From assembly GCF_014644455.1 (NCBI RefSeq), contig NZ_BMKS01000003.1, positions 337,930 through 401,929 of the forward strand: a stretch of 64,000 nucleotides of DNA. The letters are read 5' to 3'. The stretch is from Caldovatus sediminis (GTDB lineage: Bacteria; Pseudomonadota; Alphaproteobacteria; Acetobacterales; Acetobacteraceae). Under the pieces are notes generated by a model, which worked only from the letters and a program-made list of their open reading frames with translations, ran no database searches and was not told where the DNA came from. The translations under genes and the position numbers were made by a program. Shown in pieces: positions 32,755-40,451 of the stretch. How positions within the stretch are numbered: the stretch's first letter is position 1; each line of letters starts with the position of its first letter.

Positions 32755-33555
32755 GTGGCCGTATCCAGCAAGGCGATCCTGCTCGCGCATGCCCGCTCCG
32801 GCTCCACGCTGCTGATGCGGTTCCTCGACGGCCAGCCCGGCACCAGCTTCGGGCACGAGATCTTCCACCAGCAGAAGCCGCACATGCCGGGCTTCTGGCC
32901 GCGCGGCGAAGAGGACGAGGAGGCGCTGAAGGCGCGGCGGGACCGCGATCCGGTCGGGTTCCTGGCCGAGGTCGTCGCGCGCTGCCCCACCCCGATCTTC
33001 GGCTTCAAGTGGTTCCGCGGCCACACGCCCGCGATCCGCGCCCATGTGATCGCGGCGCCGGACTGGCGCTGCGTGATCCTCTACCGCGAGAACTTCCTGG
33101 CGGTGCACGCCTCGCAGCTCACCGCCCGCAGGACGGGCGTCTATCTCGCGCGGCCGGGACAGCGCCTCGCGCCGCCGCCGGTGCTCGAGCTCGACCCCGA
33201 CCTCTTCCTGCACGAGTACCGGCTGTACCGCCGCTACTACGACGGCCTGGTGGCGGAGTGCGACCGGGCCGGCAAGGCGTTCCTGCTGATCGAGTACCAG
33301 CAGCTGCAGCGCGGCGCGTTCCTGCGCAACGTCGCGCGGCACATCGGCGTCGAGGACCCCGTCACGCCGGAGGTGGCGATGGTCAAGCAGGGGACGACGC
33401 GGCTGGCGGAGCGCTTCTCGAACCGCGACGCCCTGCTGCGGACGCTGGAAGGGATCAACCGGCTGCACTGGCTGGTGGAGGAGGACCACTTCTTCGCGCC
33501 AGCCGACATGGACCCCGCAGCGGCAACGCAGGCGAGCTCCGCCGGCGTTCGGTGA
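32755..33555 (+). CDS. Stf0-like sulfotransferase family protein
   Basis: A 266-residue second sulfotransferase. The PAPS loop is LLAHARSGSTLLMRFLDGQP (about residues 10-29), followed by TSFGHEIFHQQKPH, as in Stf0-type enzymes, and FGFKWFRGHTPAIRAHV. The 3'-phosphate site region is CVILYRENFLAVHASQLTAR (Arg and Ser present). EYRLYRRYYDGLVAECDRAG and LIEYQQLQRG follow. Stf0 enzymes sulfate trehalose or related sugars in mycobacteria; a comparable sugar acceptor is plausible here. The start is a GTG at 32755 with a gggaggg site seven bases upstream. It is the second gene of the plus-strand pair and ends 81 bp before the convergent GT61 gene. Confidence 0.82.
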   Translation: MAVSSKAILLAHARSGSTLLMRFLDGQPGTSFGHEIFHQQKPHMPGFWPRGEEDEEALKARRDRDPVGFLAEVVARCPTPIFGFKWFRGHTPAIRAHVIAAPDWRCVILYRENFLAVHASQLTARRTGVYLARPGQRLAPPPVLELDPDLFLHEYRLYRRYYDGLVAECDRAGKAFLLIEYQQLQRGAFLRNVARHIGVEDPVTPEVAMVKQGTTRLAERFSNRDALLRTLEGINRLHWLVEEDHFFAPADMDPAAATQASSAGVR

Positions 33556-33635
33556 CGGCCTCATACGCCGCATCGCGGGTGGCAGGGCGATCGGCGGTTC
33601 CGCGACGCCGCTCCCGATGACCGTTGGCGGCGCGG

Positions 33636-34574
33636 TCACGCGCGGCCGTCGAGGAGATCCGCCAGCTCCTCCGGCCGCTCCAGGGCCAGCCGCGGGCTAG
33701 ACCCTCCGTCATCGAGCGCGCGGAGCGGCACGGCCAGGACCCTCTGCCGGAAACCCTTACCGCGGGCGATGAGGCCGTAGTTCGGATGCAAGCCGATGCC
33801 GGTCTCCCGCCGCCTGACGATCCGGACCTCGCCGGCGAATCCCGACAGCAGGATCAGGCTGTGCAGCGCCGAACCTTGGAACCCGGCAACCACCTCGGCC
33901 TCCGCGATTGCCGCGAGCTGATCGCGCACCGTCAGACGCTCGGGATGCACGACTCGCCAGCCACGCGCACGCAGCGCCTCCTCCGCCACGGCCTCGCCTT
34001 CCACCCGTACATGGTGCGGCGGCAATGCCGATCGGGAGAGCCACACGCGCCGCCCGGCGCGCGGCGCGGGCGCGGGGACCAGGTCGAGCGCCTTCGCCTG
34101 ACGGGGGTGGAACAGCGTGCCGATGACGAAGCCGGGATCGGGCACCAGCAGCGTCTCCACGCCGAGCGGTCGGTCTATCGGCACCGCGGCGCGCGTGTGG
34201 AGGCCCGCGATCCCGAGGATCTCGCTCTGCCAGGGCCGCCGGCGGGGCTGCACGAAGTGCCAGAGCACCGGGGCATCGCCGGTCTCGCCGATCGCCCAGA
34301 GGCGCGCGAGACTCTCAAGCAGGAAGTGGCCGAAGCTGTCGAGCAGTATGCCGCCGTAAACGTGCGTGCCCGGCAGCCGAGCGGCCGGCTCGGCCCATTC
34401 CGGCGCCGCGGCGGCGCCATAGTGCCGCCAGAGGCCGGTCTCGCGAATGAAGGCGCGGTCACTGTCGAAGCCGCCAACCCGGTAGGGAATCGCGGCACCG
34501 CCCGCCGCGGCGCCACGCACGACGGAGAGGGGGACCAGCACCGCGTCCCGGAACGCACGAATCCGAAGGCACAT
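33636..34574 (-). CDS. Glycosyltransferase family 61 protein
   Basis: A 312-residue protein of the GT61/DUF563 type, as in xylan arabinosyl- or xylosyltransferases and bacterial capsule enzymes. Marker segments are THVYGGILLDSFGHFLLESL, VWLSRSALPPHHVRVEGEAV, RGWRVVHPERLTVRDQLAAI, then AEVVAGFQGSALHSLILLSG, which is the late family motif with Gly-x-Gly-x-Ser/Ala-Leu-His. Its base composition is a little less GC-rich and its codons look slightly different from its neighbours, so it could be a recent arrival. It is convergent with the sulfotransferase pair and monocistronic, with a 151-bp gap to prfB. The ATG at 34574 is preferred. Confidence 0.88.
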   Translation of the reverse strand: MCLRIRAFRDAVLVPLSVVRGAAAGGAAIPYRVGGFDSDRAFIRETGLWRHYGAAAAPEWAEPAARLPGTHVYGGILLDSFGHFLLESLARLWAIGETGDAPVLWHFVQPRRRPWQSEILGIAGLHTRAAVPIDRPLGVETLLVPDPGFVIGTLFHPRQAKALDLVPAPAPRAGRRVWLSRSALPPHHVRVEGEAVAEEALRARGWRVVHPERLTVRDQLAAIAEAEVVAGFQGSALHSLILLSGFAGEVRIVRRRETGIGLHPNYGLIARGKGFRQRVLAVPLRALDDGGSSPRLALERPEELADLLDGRA

Positions 34575-34677
34575 CCGCTTGCCACCCTCCCTCGCGCCGA
34601 GGTCGCTGCAGGCGGCGAGGCAGAGCGCAGCCTGCGAACGAGGGCGGCCGCCAGCACCCGAGATCGCGAGCGGCCCC

Positions 34678-34708
34678 CGCGCACGACGACCGGTGGGGAT
34701 CGTGCGCG
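34678..34708 (-). terminator. Hairpin downstream of prfB
   Basis: A perfect 9-bp stem, CGCGCACGA (34678-34686) with TCGTGCGCG (34700-34708), and a 13-base loop. It begins about 17 bases beyond the prfB TAG. No U-tract follows on the minus strand, so it is terminator-like rather than a classical intrinsic terminator. Confidence 0.4.
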
Positions 34709-34725
34709 CTGCGCCCTTCCCTCGC

Positions 34726-35857
34726 CTATCTCGCCGCCGCGCTCGCCTCGCTCCGCACCGCCCCCACGCGCTGCGCCAGCGCCGCGGCCATGAACTCGTC
34801 GAGGTCGCCGTCCAGCACCGCCTGCGGGTTGCCCTTCTCCACCCCGGTCCGCAGGTCCTTCACCAGCTGGTAGGGCTGCAGCACGTAGCTGCGGATCTGG
34901 TGGCCCCAGCCGATGTCGGTCTTGCCCGCCTCCGCCGCCTCGGCCGCCGCCTCGCGCTTCTTCAGCTCCAGCTCGTAGAGGCGGGCCTTCAGCATCTCCA
35001 TCGCGATCGCGCGGTTGCGGTGCTGGCTGCGGTCCTGCGTGCTGGCCACCACGATGCCCGTGGGGATGTGGGTGAAGCGCACGCCCGACTCGGTCTTGTT
35101 CACGTGCTGCCCGCCGGCGCCGGAGGCGCGGAAGGTGTCCACCTTCAGGTCGGCCGGGTTGATCTCGATGGCGATGCGGTCGTCCACCACGGGGTAGACG
35201 TAGACGCTCGCGAAGCTCGTCTGGCGCCGCGCCGCGGCGTCGAAGGGCGAGATGCGCACCAGGCGGTGCACGCCGCTCTCGGTCTTGAGCCAGCCGTAGG
35301 CGTTCGGGCCGCTTACCAGGATGGTCGCGCTCTTGATCCCGGCCTGCTCGCCGTCGGAGCGCTCGGTGATGGTCACCTTGTAGCCGTGGGCCTCGGCCCA
35401 GCGCATGTACATGCGGAGCAGCATCTCGGCCCAGTCCTGGGCCTCCGTGCCGCCGGCGCCGGCGTTGATCTCGACGTAGCAGTCGTTGGCGTCGGCCTCG
35501 CCGGAGAGCAGGCTCTCGATCTCGCGCCGCTTCGCCTCCTCGGCCAGCCGGCGCAGGTCGGCGACCGCGGCGTCGAGCGCGGCCTCGTCCTCCTCGGCCT
35601 CGGCCAGCTCGATGAGGGCGAGCGTGTCCTCGACCTCGCGCTCGAGCGTCCGCACGCCCTCGATCTGCCCGGCGAGGCGGGTGCGCTCGCGCATCACGCG
35701 CTGCGCCTCCGCGGGGTCGTTCCAGAGCGCGGGATCCTCGGCGCGCGCGTTCAGCTCGTCGAGGCGGCGGACGGCGGCATCCCAGTCAAAGATGCCTCCT
35801 CAGCAGAGCCACCGAGGCGGTGATCTGCTCGTGCAGGGCGGCGGCGTCGGCGCGCAT
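34726..35857 (-). CDS. prfB: Peptide chain release factor 2 with programmed +1 frameshift
   Basis: Release factor 2, which recognises UGA and UAA in the ribosome. The gene needs a +1 frameshift. The first 23 codons (35857-35789) start [20 protein letters not shown] and end at CTT followed by the in-frame TGA (35788-35786). Skipping the T at 35788 gives the second segment from GAC (35787) to the TAG at 34726, for 376 residues in total. The anticodon tripeptide SPF is in [12 protein letters not shown], and the catalytic GGQ is in [15 protein letters not shown]. The gene lies 53 bp after the PBP1A stop, last in an amidase - PBP1A - RF2 unit that is conserved in alphaproteobacteria. UGA reading by RF2 itself controls the shift. 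Confidence 0.97.
35785..35800 (-). promoter_or_regulatory. prfB programmed +1 frameshift site
   Basis: On the minus strand the order is AGGAGG (35800-35795), CAT, then CTT-TGA-C. This is the Escherichia coli design, with a Shine-Dalgarno-like AGGAGG three bases before the CTT slip codon. When release factor 2 is scarce, the ribosome pauses at TGA and slips forward one base, which makes RF2 autoregulatory. Confidence 0.95.
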
Positions 35858-35910
35858 GGCGGTGTGGGGTTCCGTCGCTTCCGGGTTCGGCGGCGTTCGT
35901 GGCGGCCGGC

Positions 35911-38589
35911 TCAATAGAGCCCGCCGAGGCCCCTGTCGAGGTTCGAGGCGCCGCCGGTGCCGCCGCCGTCGTACTCCTCCCCGCCGCCGTAGCGCCGCCA
36001 GCCGCCATGCTCGGTCCCGGGACGGAAGGGCTCGAGGATCGTGCCGCCGGCGACGTTCACCCGCACCAGCGCCACGCCCGGCGGGGCGCGGAACGGCACC
36101 GGCGGGCTGTCCTTCAGCGCGGCGGCGACCACCTCGCGGAAGATCGGGGCGGCGTTGGTCCCGCCGGTCTCGCCGCTGCCGAGGCTGCGCGGCTCGTCGT
36201 AGCCGACCCAGACCGCGACCACGATGTCGGGGGTGAAGCCGACGAACCAGTTGTCCAGATAGTCGTTGGTCGTGCCCGTCTTGCCCGCGACCGGACGCCC
36301 GAGGCGGTTGCCGATGGCGCCCGCGGCGGTGCCGCGCTGCACCACGCCCTGCAGCAGGCTCACCATCTGGTAGGCGGAGATCGGGTCGGTGACCTGGGGC
36401 CGCTCCTCGGTCAGCGCCGGCGGCCCGGCGCCGGGGTCGGGAGCGTCGCAGCCCTGGCACTGGCGGATGTCGGCGCGCCAGACGACGCGCCCGCGCCGGT
36501 CCTGGACGGAGTCGATCAGGGTCGGCGACACTTGGCGCCCGCCGTTGACGAAGCTCGCGTAGGCGGCGGCCATGCGCAGCACCGTCGTCTCGCCGGCGCC
36601 GAGCGACAGGGCGAGGTAGTGCGGCATGTTCGGGATCACCCCGAAGCGCGCGGCGACGTCGGCCACGCGCTCGATCCCGACCTCGCGGGCGAGGCGCACC
36701 GTGACCAGGTTGAGCGAGCGCTCCATCGCCTGGCGCATCGTCACCCAGCCGTTGAAATTGCCGCTGTAGTTGTGTGGCCGCCAGACGCCGCCGCGCCCGT
36801 CGGGGATCTCGATCGGCGCGTCCTCGAGCTCGGCGTTGGGCGGGATGCCCTGCTCCAGCGCGGCGAGGTAGACGAAGGGCTTGAAGGAGGAGCCTGGCTG
36901 GCGCATCGCCTGGGTGGCGCGGTTGAACTGGCTCCGCTCGAAGCTCCAGCCTCCCGCCATGGCGAGCACGCGCCCGCTCGCGGGGTCGAGGGCGACGACC
37001 GCGCCCTCCACCTGCGGGATCTGGCGCAGCGCCACGCGCACCGGGCCGGAGCGGGCGGCGGGCGCCGCCTCGACGCCGGCCTGCTGCCCGCCGCCGGGAG
37101 TCGGGAGCGGTTCCACCATCACCACGTCGCCTGGCTGGAGCACCTGCTGGAGGCGCGTCGGCTCGGGGCCGAGCCGCCCGTCGCGCACCAGCCGCGCCCA
37201 GCGGACCTGGGCATCGAGGACGAGCGTGCCCATGCGCGGCTGCGCGGCGCCGCGCGGGTCGGGCCGCTCCAGCCAGCCGAGCCGCGCCTCACGGTCGCGC
37301 ACCTCGAGCGCGACGGCGAGGCGCCATTCGGGCAGCATGCCGGCTGGGCGGGGCACGGCCTCCAGCGCCGGCATCCATTCGGTGCCGGCGAAGGCGATCT
37401 GCGTCACCGGTCCGCGCCAGCCGCCGCGCCGGCGGTCGTAGTTCATCAGCCCGTCGCGGAGCGCCCGCTCCGTCGCCGCCTGCAGCGCGGGGTCGAGGCT
37501 GGTGCGGACCACGTAGCCGCCCATCACCGTCTGCTCGGCGCCGAAGCGCTGGATCAGCTCGCGCCGCACCTCCTCGGTGAAGTGCTGGCCGACCGTGATC
37601 ATGTCGGGCCGGCGGGAGGGGCGCGGCGCGATCGGCTCGGCCTTGGCGGCGCGGGCCTCCTCGGCGGTGATGGCGCCGTCCTCGAGCATCCGGTCGAGCA
37701 CCCAGTTGCGCCGCTCCAGTGCCCGCTCGGGGTAGCGGAAGGGGTTGTAGAGGTTCGGGCCCTTGGGCAGGGCGGCAAGGAAGGCGGCCTCGGCCAGGGT
37801 CAGCTCGTCGAGGCTCTTGTTGAAGTAGTTCTGCGCCGCCGCCGCCACGCCATAGGCCTGCAGGCCGAGGAAGATCTCGTTCAGGTAGATCTCGAGGATG
37901 CGCGACTTCGGCATCGCCTGCTCGATGCGGAAGGCGAGGATCGCCTCGCGCGCCTTGCGCATCAGGGTCTGGTCGGACCCGACCAGCATGTTCTTGGCGA
38001 CCTGCTGGGTGATGGTCGAGGCGCCGACCGGCCGCCGCCCGCTGCCCATGCGGTCGAGGTTGGTGAGGACGGCGCGGACGATGCCGATGGGATCAACGCC
38101 GTGGTGCTCCCAGAACCGCTGGTCCTCGGCCGAGACGAAGGCCTGCTGGACGCGGCGCGGGATCGCCTCGATCGGCACGAAGACGCGGCGCTCCGCGGCG
38201 AGCTCGGCCATCAGCCGCGAATCCGCGGCGTAGATGCGGCTCATCTGCGGCGGGTCGTAGTCGGCGAGCCAGCGGTAGTCCGGCAGCTCCTGGGCGATGT
38301 GCTGGTAGACGCCGTAGCCGACCGCCGCCCCGGCGACGGCGAGCGCGCCGAGGAGGACGACGGCCAGGCGGGCGAGCCCGCGGAGGACGCCGCCCCGGCG
38401 ACGGCGGCGCCCACGCTCCCGGCGCGGCGCCGGGGGCGGCGGCGGGGCAGCACCGGGCGGCGCACCGTCGGGCGCCGGCGGCGCGCCGTCGCCGGTGGGC
38501 CGGGAGGCGCCGGCGGCGGGGCGGCGACGGGCGGATGCGGGGCGGCCGCCGGCCAGGGGCCTGTCGGCGCGCAGGTCGTCAGGAGGCAT
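35911..38589 (-). CDS. mrcA: Bifunctional penicillin-binding protein 1A
   Basis: Inner-membrane peptidoglycan polymerase and cross-linker of 892 residues from the ATG at 38589. After a Pro/Arg-rich cytoplasmic N-terminus there is one transmembrane helix (about 65-90). The GT51 glycosyltransferase follows, with its catalytic Glu in AFVSAEDQRFWEHHGVD and the companion motif GASTITQQVAKNM. The C-terminal transpeptidase has the active Ser in RQPGSSFKPFVYL, the SLN motif in MERSLNLVTVRLA and the KTGTTND box. Between them is an OB-like insert, as in class A proteins. An ATG four codons earlier (38601) is possible; the nearer GGGA site favours 38589. It lies between the amidase and prfB genes, probably in one operon. 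Confidence 0.95.
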   Translation of the reverse strand: MPPDDLRADRPLAGGRPASARRRPAAGASRPTGDGAPPAPDGAPPGAAPPPPPAPRRERGRRRRRGGVLRGLARLAVVLLGALAVAGAAVGYGVYQHIAQELPDYRWLADYDPPQMSRIYAADSRLMAELAAERRVFVPIEAIPRRVQQAFVSAEDQRFWEHHGVDPIGIVRAVLTNLDRMGSGRRPVGASTITQQVAKNMLVGSDQTLMRKAREAILAFRIEQAMPKSRILEIYLNEIFLGLQAYGVAAAAQNYFNKSLDELTLAEAAFLAALPKGPNLYNPFRYPERALERRNWVLDRMLEDGAITAEEARAAKAEPIAPRPSRRPDMITVGQHFTEEVRRELIQRFGAEQTVMGGYVVRTSLDPALQAATERALRDGLMNYDRRRGGWRGPVTQIAFAGTEWMPALEAVPRPAGMLPEWRLAVALEVRDREARLGWLERPDPRGAAQPRMGTLVLDAQVRWARLVRDGRLGPEPTRLQQVLQPGDVVMVEPLPTPGGGQQAGVEAAPAARSGPVRVALRQIPQVEGAVVALDPASGRVLAMAGGWSFERSQFNRATQAMRQPGSSFKPFVYLAALEQGIPPNAELEDAPIEIPDGRGGVWRPHNYSGNFNGWVTMRQAMERSLNLVTVRLAREVGIERVADVAARFGVIPNMPHYLALSLGAGETTVLRMAAAYASFVNGGRQVSPTLIDSVQDRRGRVVWRADIRQCQGCDAPDPGAGPPALTEERPQVTDPISAYQMVSLLQGVVQRGTAAGAIGNRLGRPVAGKTGTTNDYLDNWFVGFTPDIVVAVWVGYDEPRSLGSGETGGTNAAPIFREVVAAALKDSPPVPFRAPPGVALVRVNVAGGTILEPFRPGTEHGGWRRYGGGEEYDGGGTGGASNLDRGLGGLY

Positions 38590-38830
38590 GTCGCATCCCA
38601 TACAACGCCATGCGGGCCGGTGCGATGCCCGTGGCGGCACGCGGCGGGTTTTGCCTCGGGCCGCCGCGGCGGATGCCGGCCTGTTGATGCCCTGCTCCGC
38701 CACCGGCGCGCCGTCGGTGGGGCGGGCCCGAGAGGCGCCGGCGGGGCGAGCGGGGCGCCGCCCGCCGCTCCCGGGCGCCTGCGGCGGGGGAGCCGGGGCC
38801 GGGCTCGCCGGGCAGGTCGCGCCCGGGCCG

Positions 38831-39676
38831 TCAGTTGGCGGCCGGTCCGCCGCCGCGGGACGCCGCCTCGGCCGCCGCCAGCGGCCCGGCGGATCCGGCT
38901 TCCAGCCACGCCCCCACCGCGCGCGCCAACGCCGCCGCGATCCTCGCCCGGTGCGCCGGCCGGCGCAGCGCCGCCTCGTCGGCCGGGTGCGAGAGGAAGC
39001 CCATCTCCACCAGCACGGACGGCACTTCCGGGGCCTTCAGGACGACGAAGCCGGCCTCGCGGTGGGTGTTCGGCAGCAGCGGCACGGCCTGGCCGAGCTC
39101 CTCCACCGCGAGCCGTGCCATGCGGAGCGAGCCGGCACGCGTCTCCTGGCGCATGAGGCTGAGCAGGATGCGTTGCACCTCCGGCGAGACGCTGGGAAGC
39201 CGCAGCCCGCCGGCATGGTCGGCCAGGTTCTCGCGCCGGGCGAGGGCCGCCGAGAACGGATCGGTGGCGGTCTCGGACAGGGTGTAGACGCTTGCGCCCC
39301 GCGCCCCTGGCGCGGAATCGGCGTGCAGCGAGATCAGCAGCGCCGCGTCGCGGCGCCGGGCCAGCCCGAGCCGCGCCTCCAGCGGCACGAACACGTCGCG
39401 CGCGCGGGTGAGCGCCACGCGGCACCGGCGCGAGGCCTCGAGCTGGCGCTTCAGTTCGAGCGCCGCGGCGAGGGCGACCTGCTTCTCCTGCGTGCCGGCG
39501 GTAGCGCCGATCGCGCCAGGATCGCGTCCGCCGTGGCCCGGATCGATCACCACCAGCGGCAGGCGCCGCGGCTGCGCCCGCGGGCGCCCCGAGGCGCCCG
39601 CGCTGTCGGGCCACCACAGCACGAAGCCGAGCCCGACGGCGAGCAGGCCGCGGCGGCGAGAGAACGACGTTGCCAT
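38831..39676 (-). CDS. amiC: N-acetylmuramoyl-L-alanine amidase (AmiC/Amidase_3 type)
   Basis: A 281-residue exported zinc amidase that cuts peptidoglycan side chains from glycan strands. The N-terminus, MATSFSRRRGLLAVGLGFVL, has a twin-arginine pattern, so export may be by Tat. The Amidase_3 domain carries VVIDPGHGGRDPGAIG (zinc His), the Glu in TQEKQVALAAALEL, the second His in LLISLHADSAPGARGASVYT and the late catalytic Glu in VLVEMGFLSHPADE. It lacks the AMIN domain of E. coli AmiC. It is first in the amidase - PBP1A - RF2 unit, with a good GGAGG site and a likely promoter at 39719-39748. Septal cleavage is the expected role. Confidence 0.92.
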   Translation of the reverse strand: MATSFSRRRGLLAVGLGFVLWWPDSAGASGRPRAQPRRLPLVVIDPGHGGRDPGAIGATAGTQEKQVALAAALELKRQLEASRRCRVALTRARDVFVPLEARLGLARRRDAALLISLHADSAPGARGASVYTLSETATDPFSAALARRENLADHAGGLRLPSVSPEVQRILLSLMRQETRAGSLRMARLAVEELGQAVPLLPNTHREAGFVVLKAPEVPSVLVEMGFLSHPADEAALRRPAHRARIAAALARAVGAWLEAGSAGPLAAAEAASRGGGPAAN

Positions 39677-40451
39677 ACCGGATGCAGACCCCCCTCCGTC
39701 GCACCGGATTGCGCGGGCATGCTACCAGATACTGCAAAAGGTTTCCAAGCCGTGCTGAGATCGCAGATGAAGGAACAACCGCTGCCGGCCAGGACGACCG
39801 CCCCCGTCCTCCGCGCGCCGCGCCCGCGCGCGGCAGGGCGAGTCGGTCGCGGGGGCGCCGCCTCGGCACCGCGGTTTGAGGCGCCGGGAGTCCCTGAATG
39901 CGGCGATCGGGCCGTGCGGCCTTGCCGAACCAGCCCCCCACCGCCTACTGTGGCCCTGCCCCGGCGGCGCCCGCCGCCGGCGGAGTCTGGGCGAGGCCCC
40001 GTTCCGGCCCGAGGCGCCGGAGCGGGCTGCCGCGGCCGGGACCCTCGGCCTGGGCGCCCGCCGCCGCCCGTCGCGGCGAGGCCCGCGTTTCGCCGGGAGG
40101 TCCCGATCCGCCGCGCGATGCCCCGCTCCGCCAGCGCGGGACCTGTGGTGCGCGAGGGAGTCGAGCGCGCGCCGTCGCCGGCCCGCCTGCGCCTGCGATC
40201 GCCGATCCGGCCCTTGCCGGGCGGCCCTCGTGAGGGTTCCCGGGGCAGTCCCCAGGCGCACCAACCCAGGGCCGAGGCCGCGCGTCCCTCGCGCGCGCGG
40301 CACCGGCCCGCCGAGCGAGGACGGAGCGCCGCCGCATGCTGTCCCAAGACGCGCCGCGCGACGCCGCCCCGCCCCGCTCGGGCCACGCCACCCCGATCCG
40401 CCGCCCGACCGTCCCCACCGCGGGACCCGGCGGCGCGGAGCAGACATCCCG
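39677..40451. other. 775-bp divergent region between the amidase and rne
   Basis: Long divergent gap holding the amidase promoter and, presumably, the long rne leader. In E. coli the rne leader folds and feeds back on RNase E levels. This region is extremely GC-rich and could fold similarly, but no specific element is recognisable. Open frames in it are Arg/Pro/Ala-rich and look non-coding. Confidence 0.5.
39719..39748 (-). promoter_or_regulatory. Possible sigma-70 promoter for the amidase operon
   Basis: On the minus strand TTGGAA (39748-39743) and TAGCAT (39724-39719) are separated by 18 bases, in an AT-richer patch. The -10 box ends about 42 bases before the ATG at 39676, with a GGAGG ribosome site between. 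Confidence 0.45.

Noticed and set aside
35786-36460. A premature stop in prfB suggesting a pseudogene
   Set aside because: The TGA is part of the programmed frameshift site CTT-TGA-C with AGGAGG just upstream, and the downstream frame is complete.
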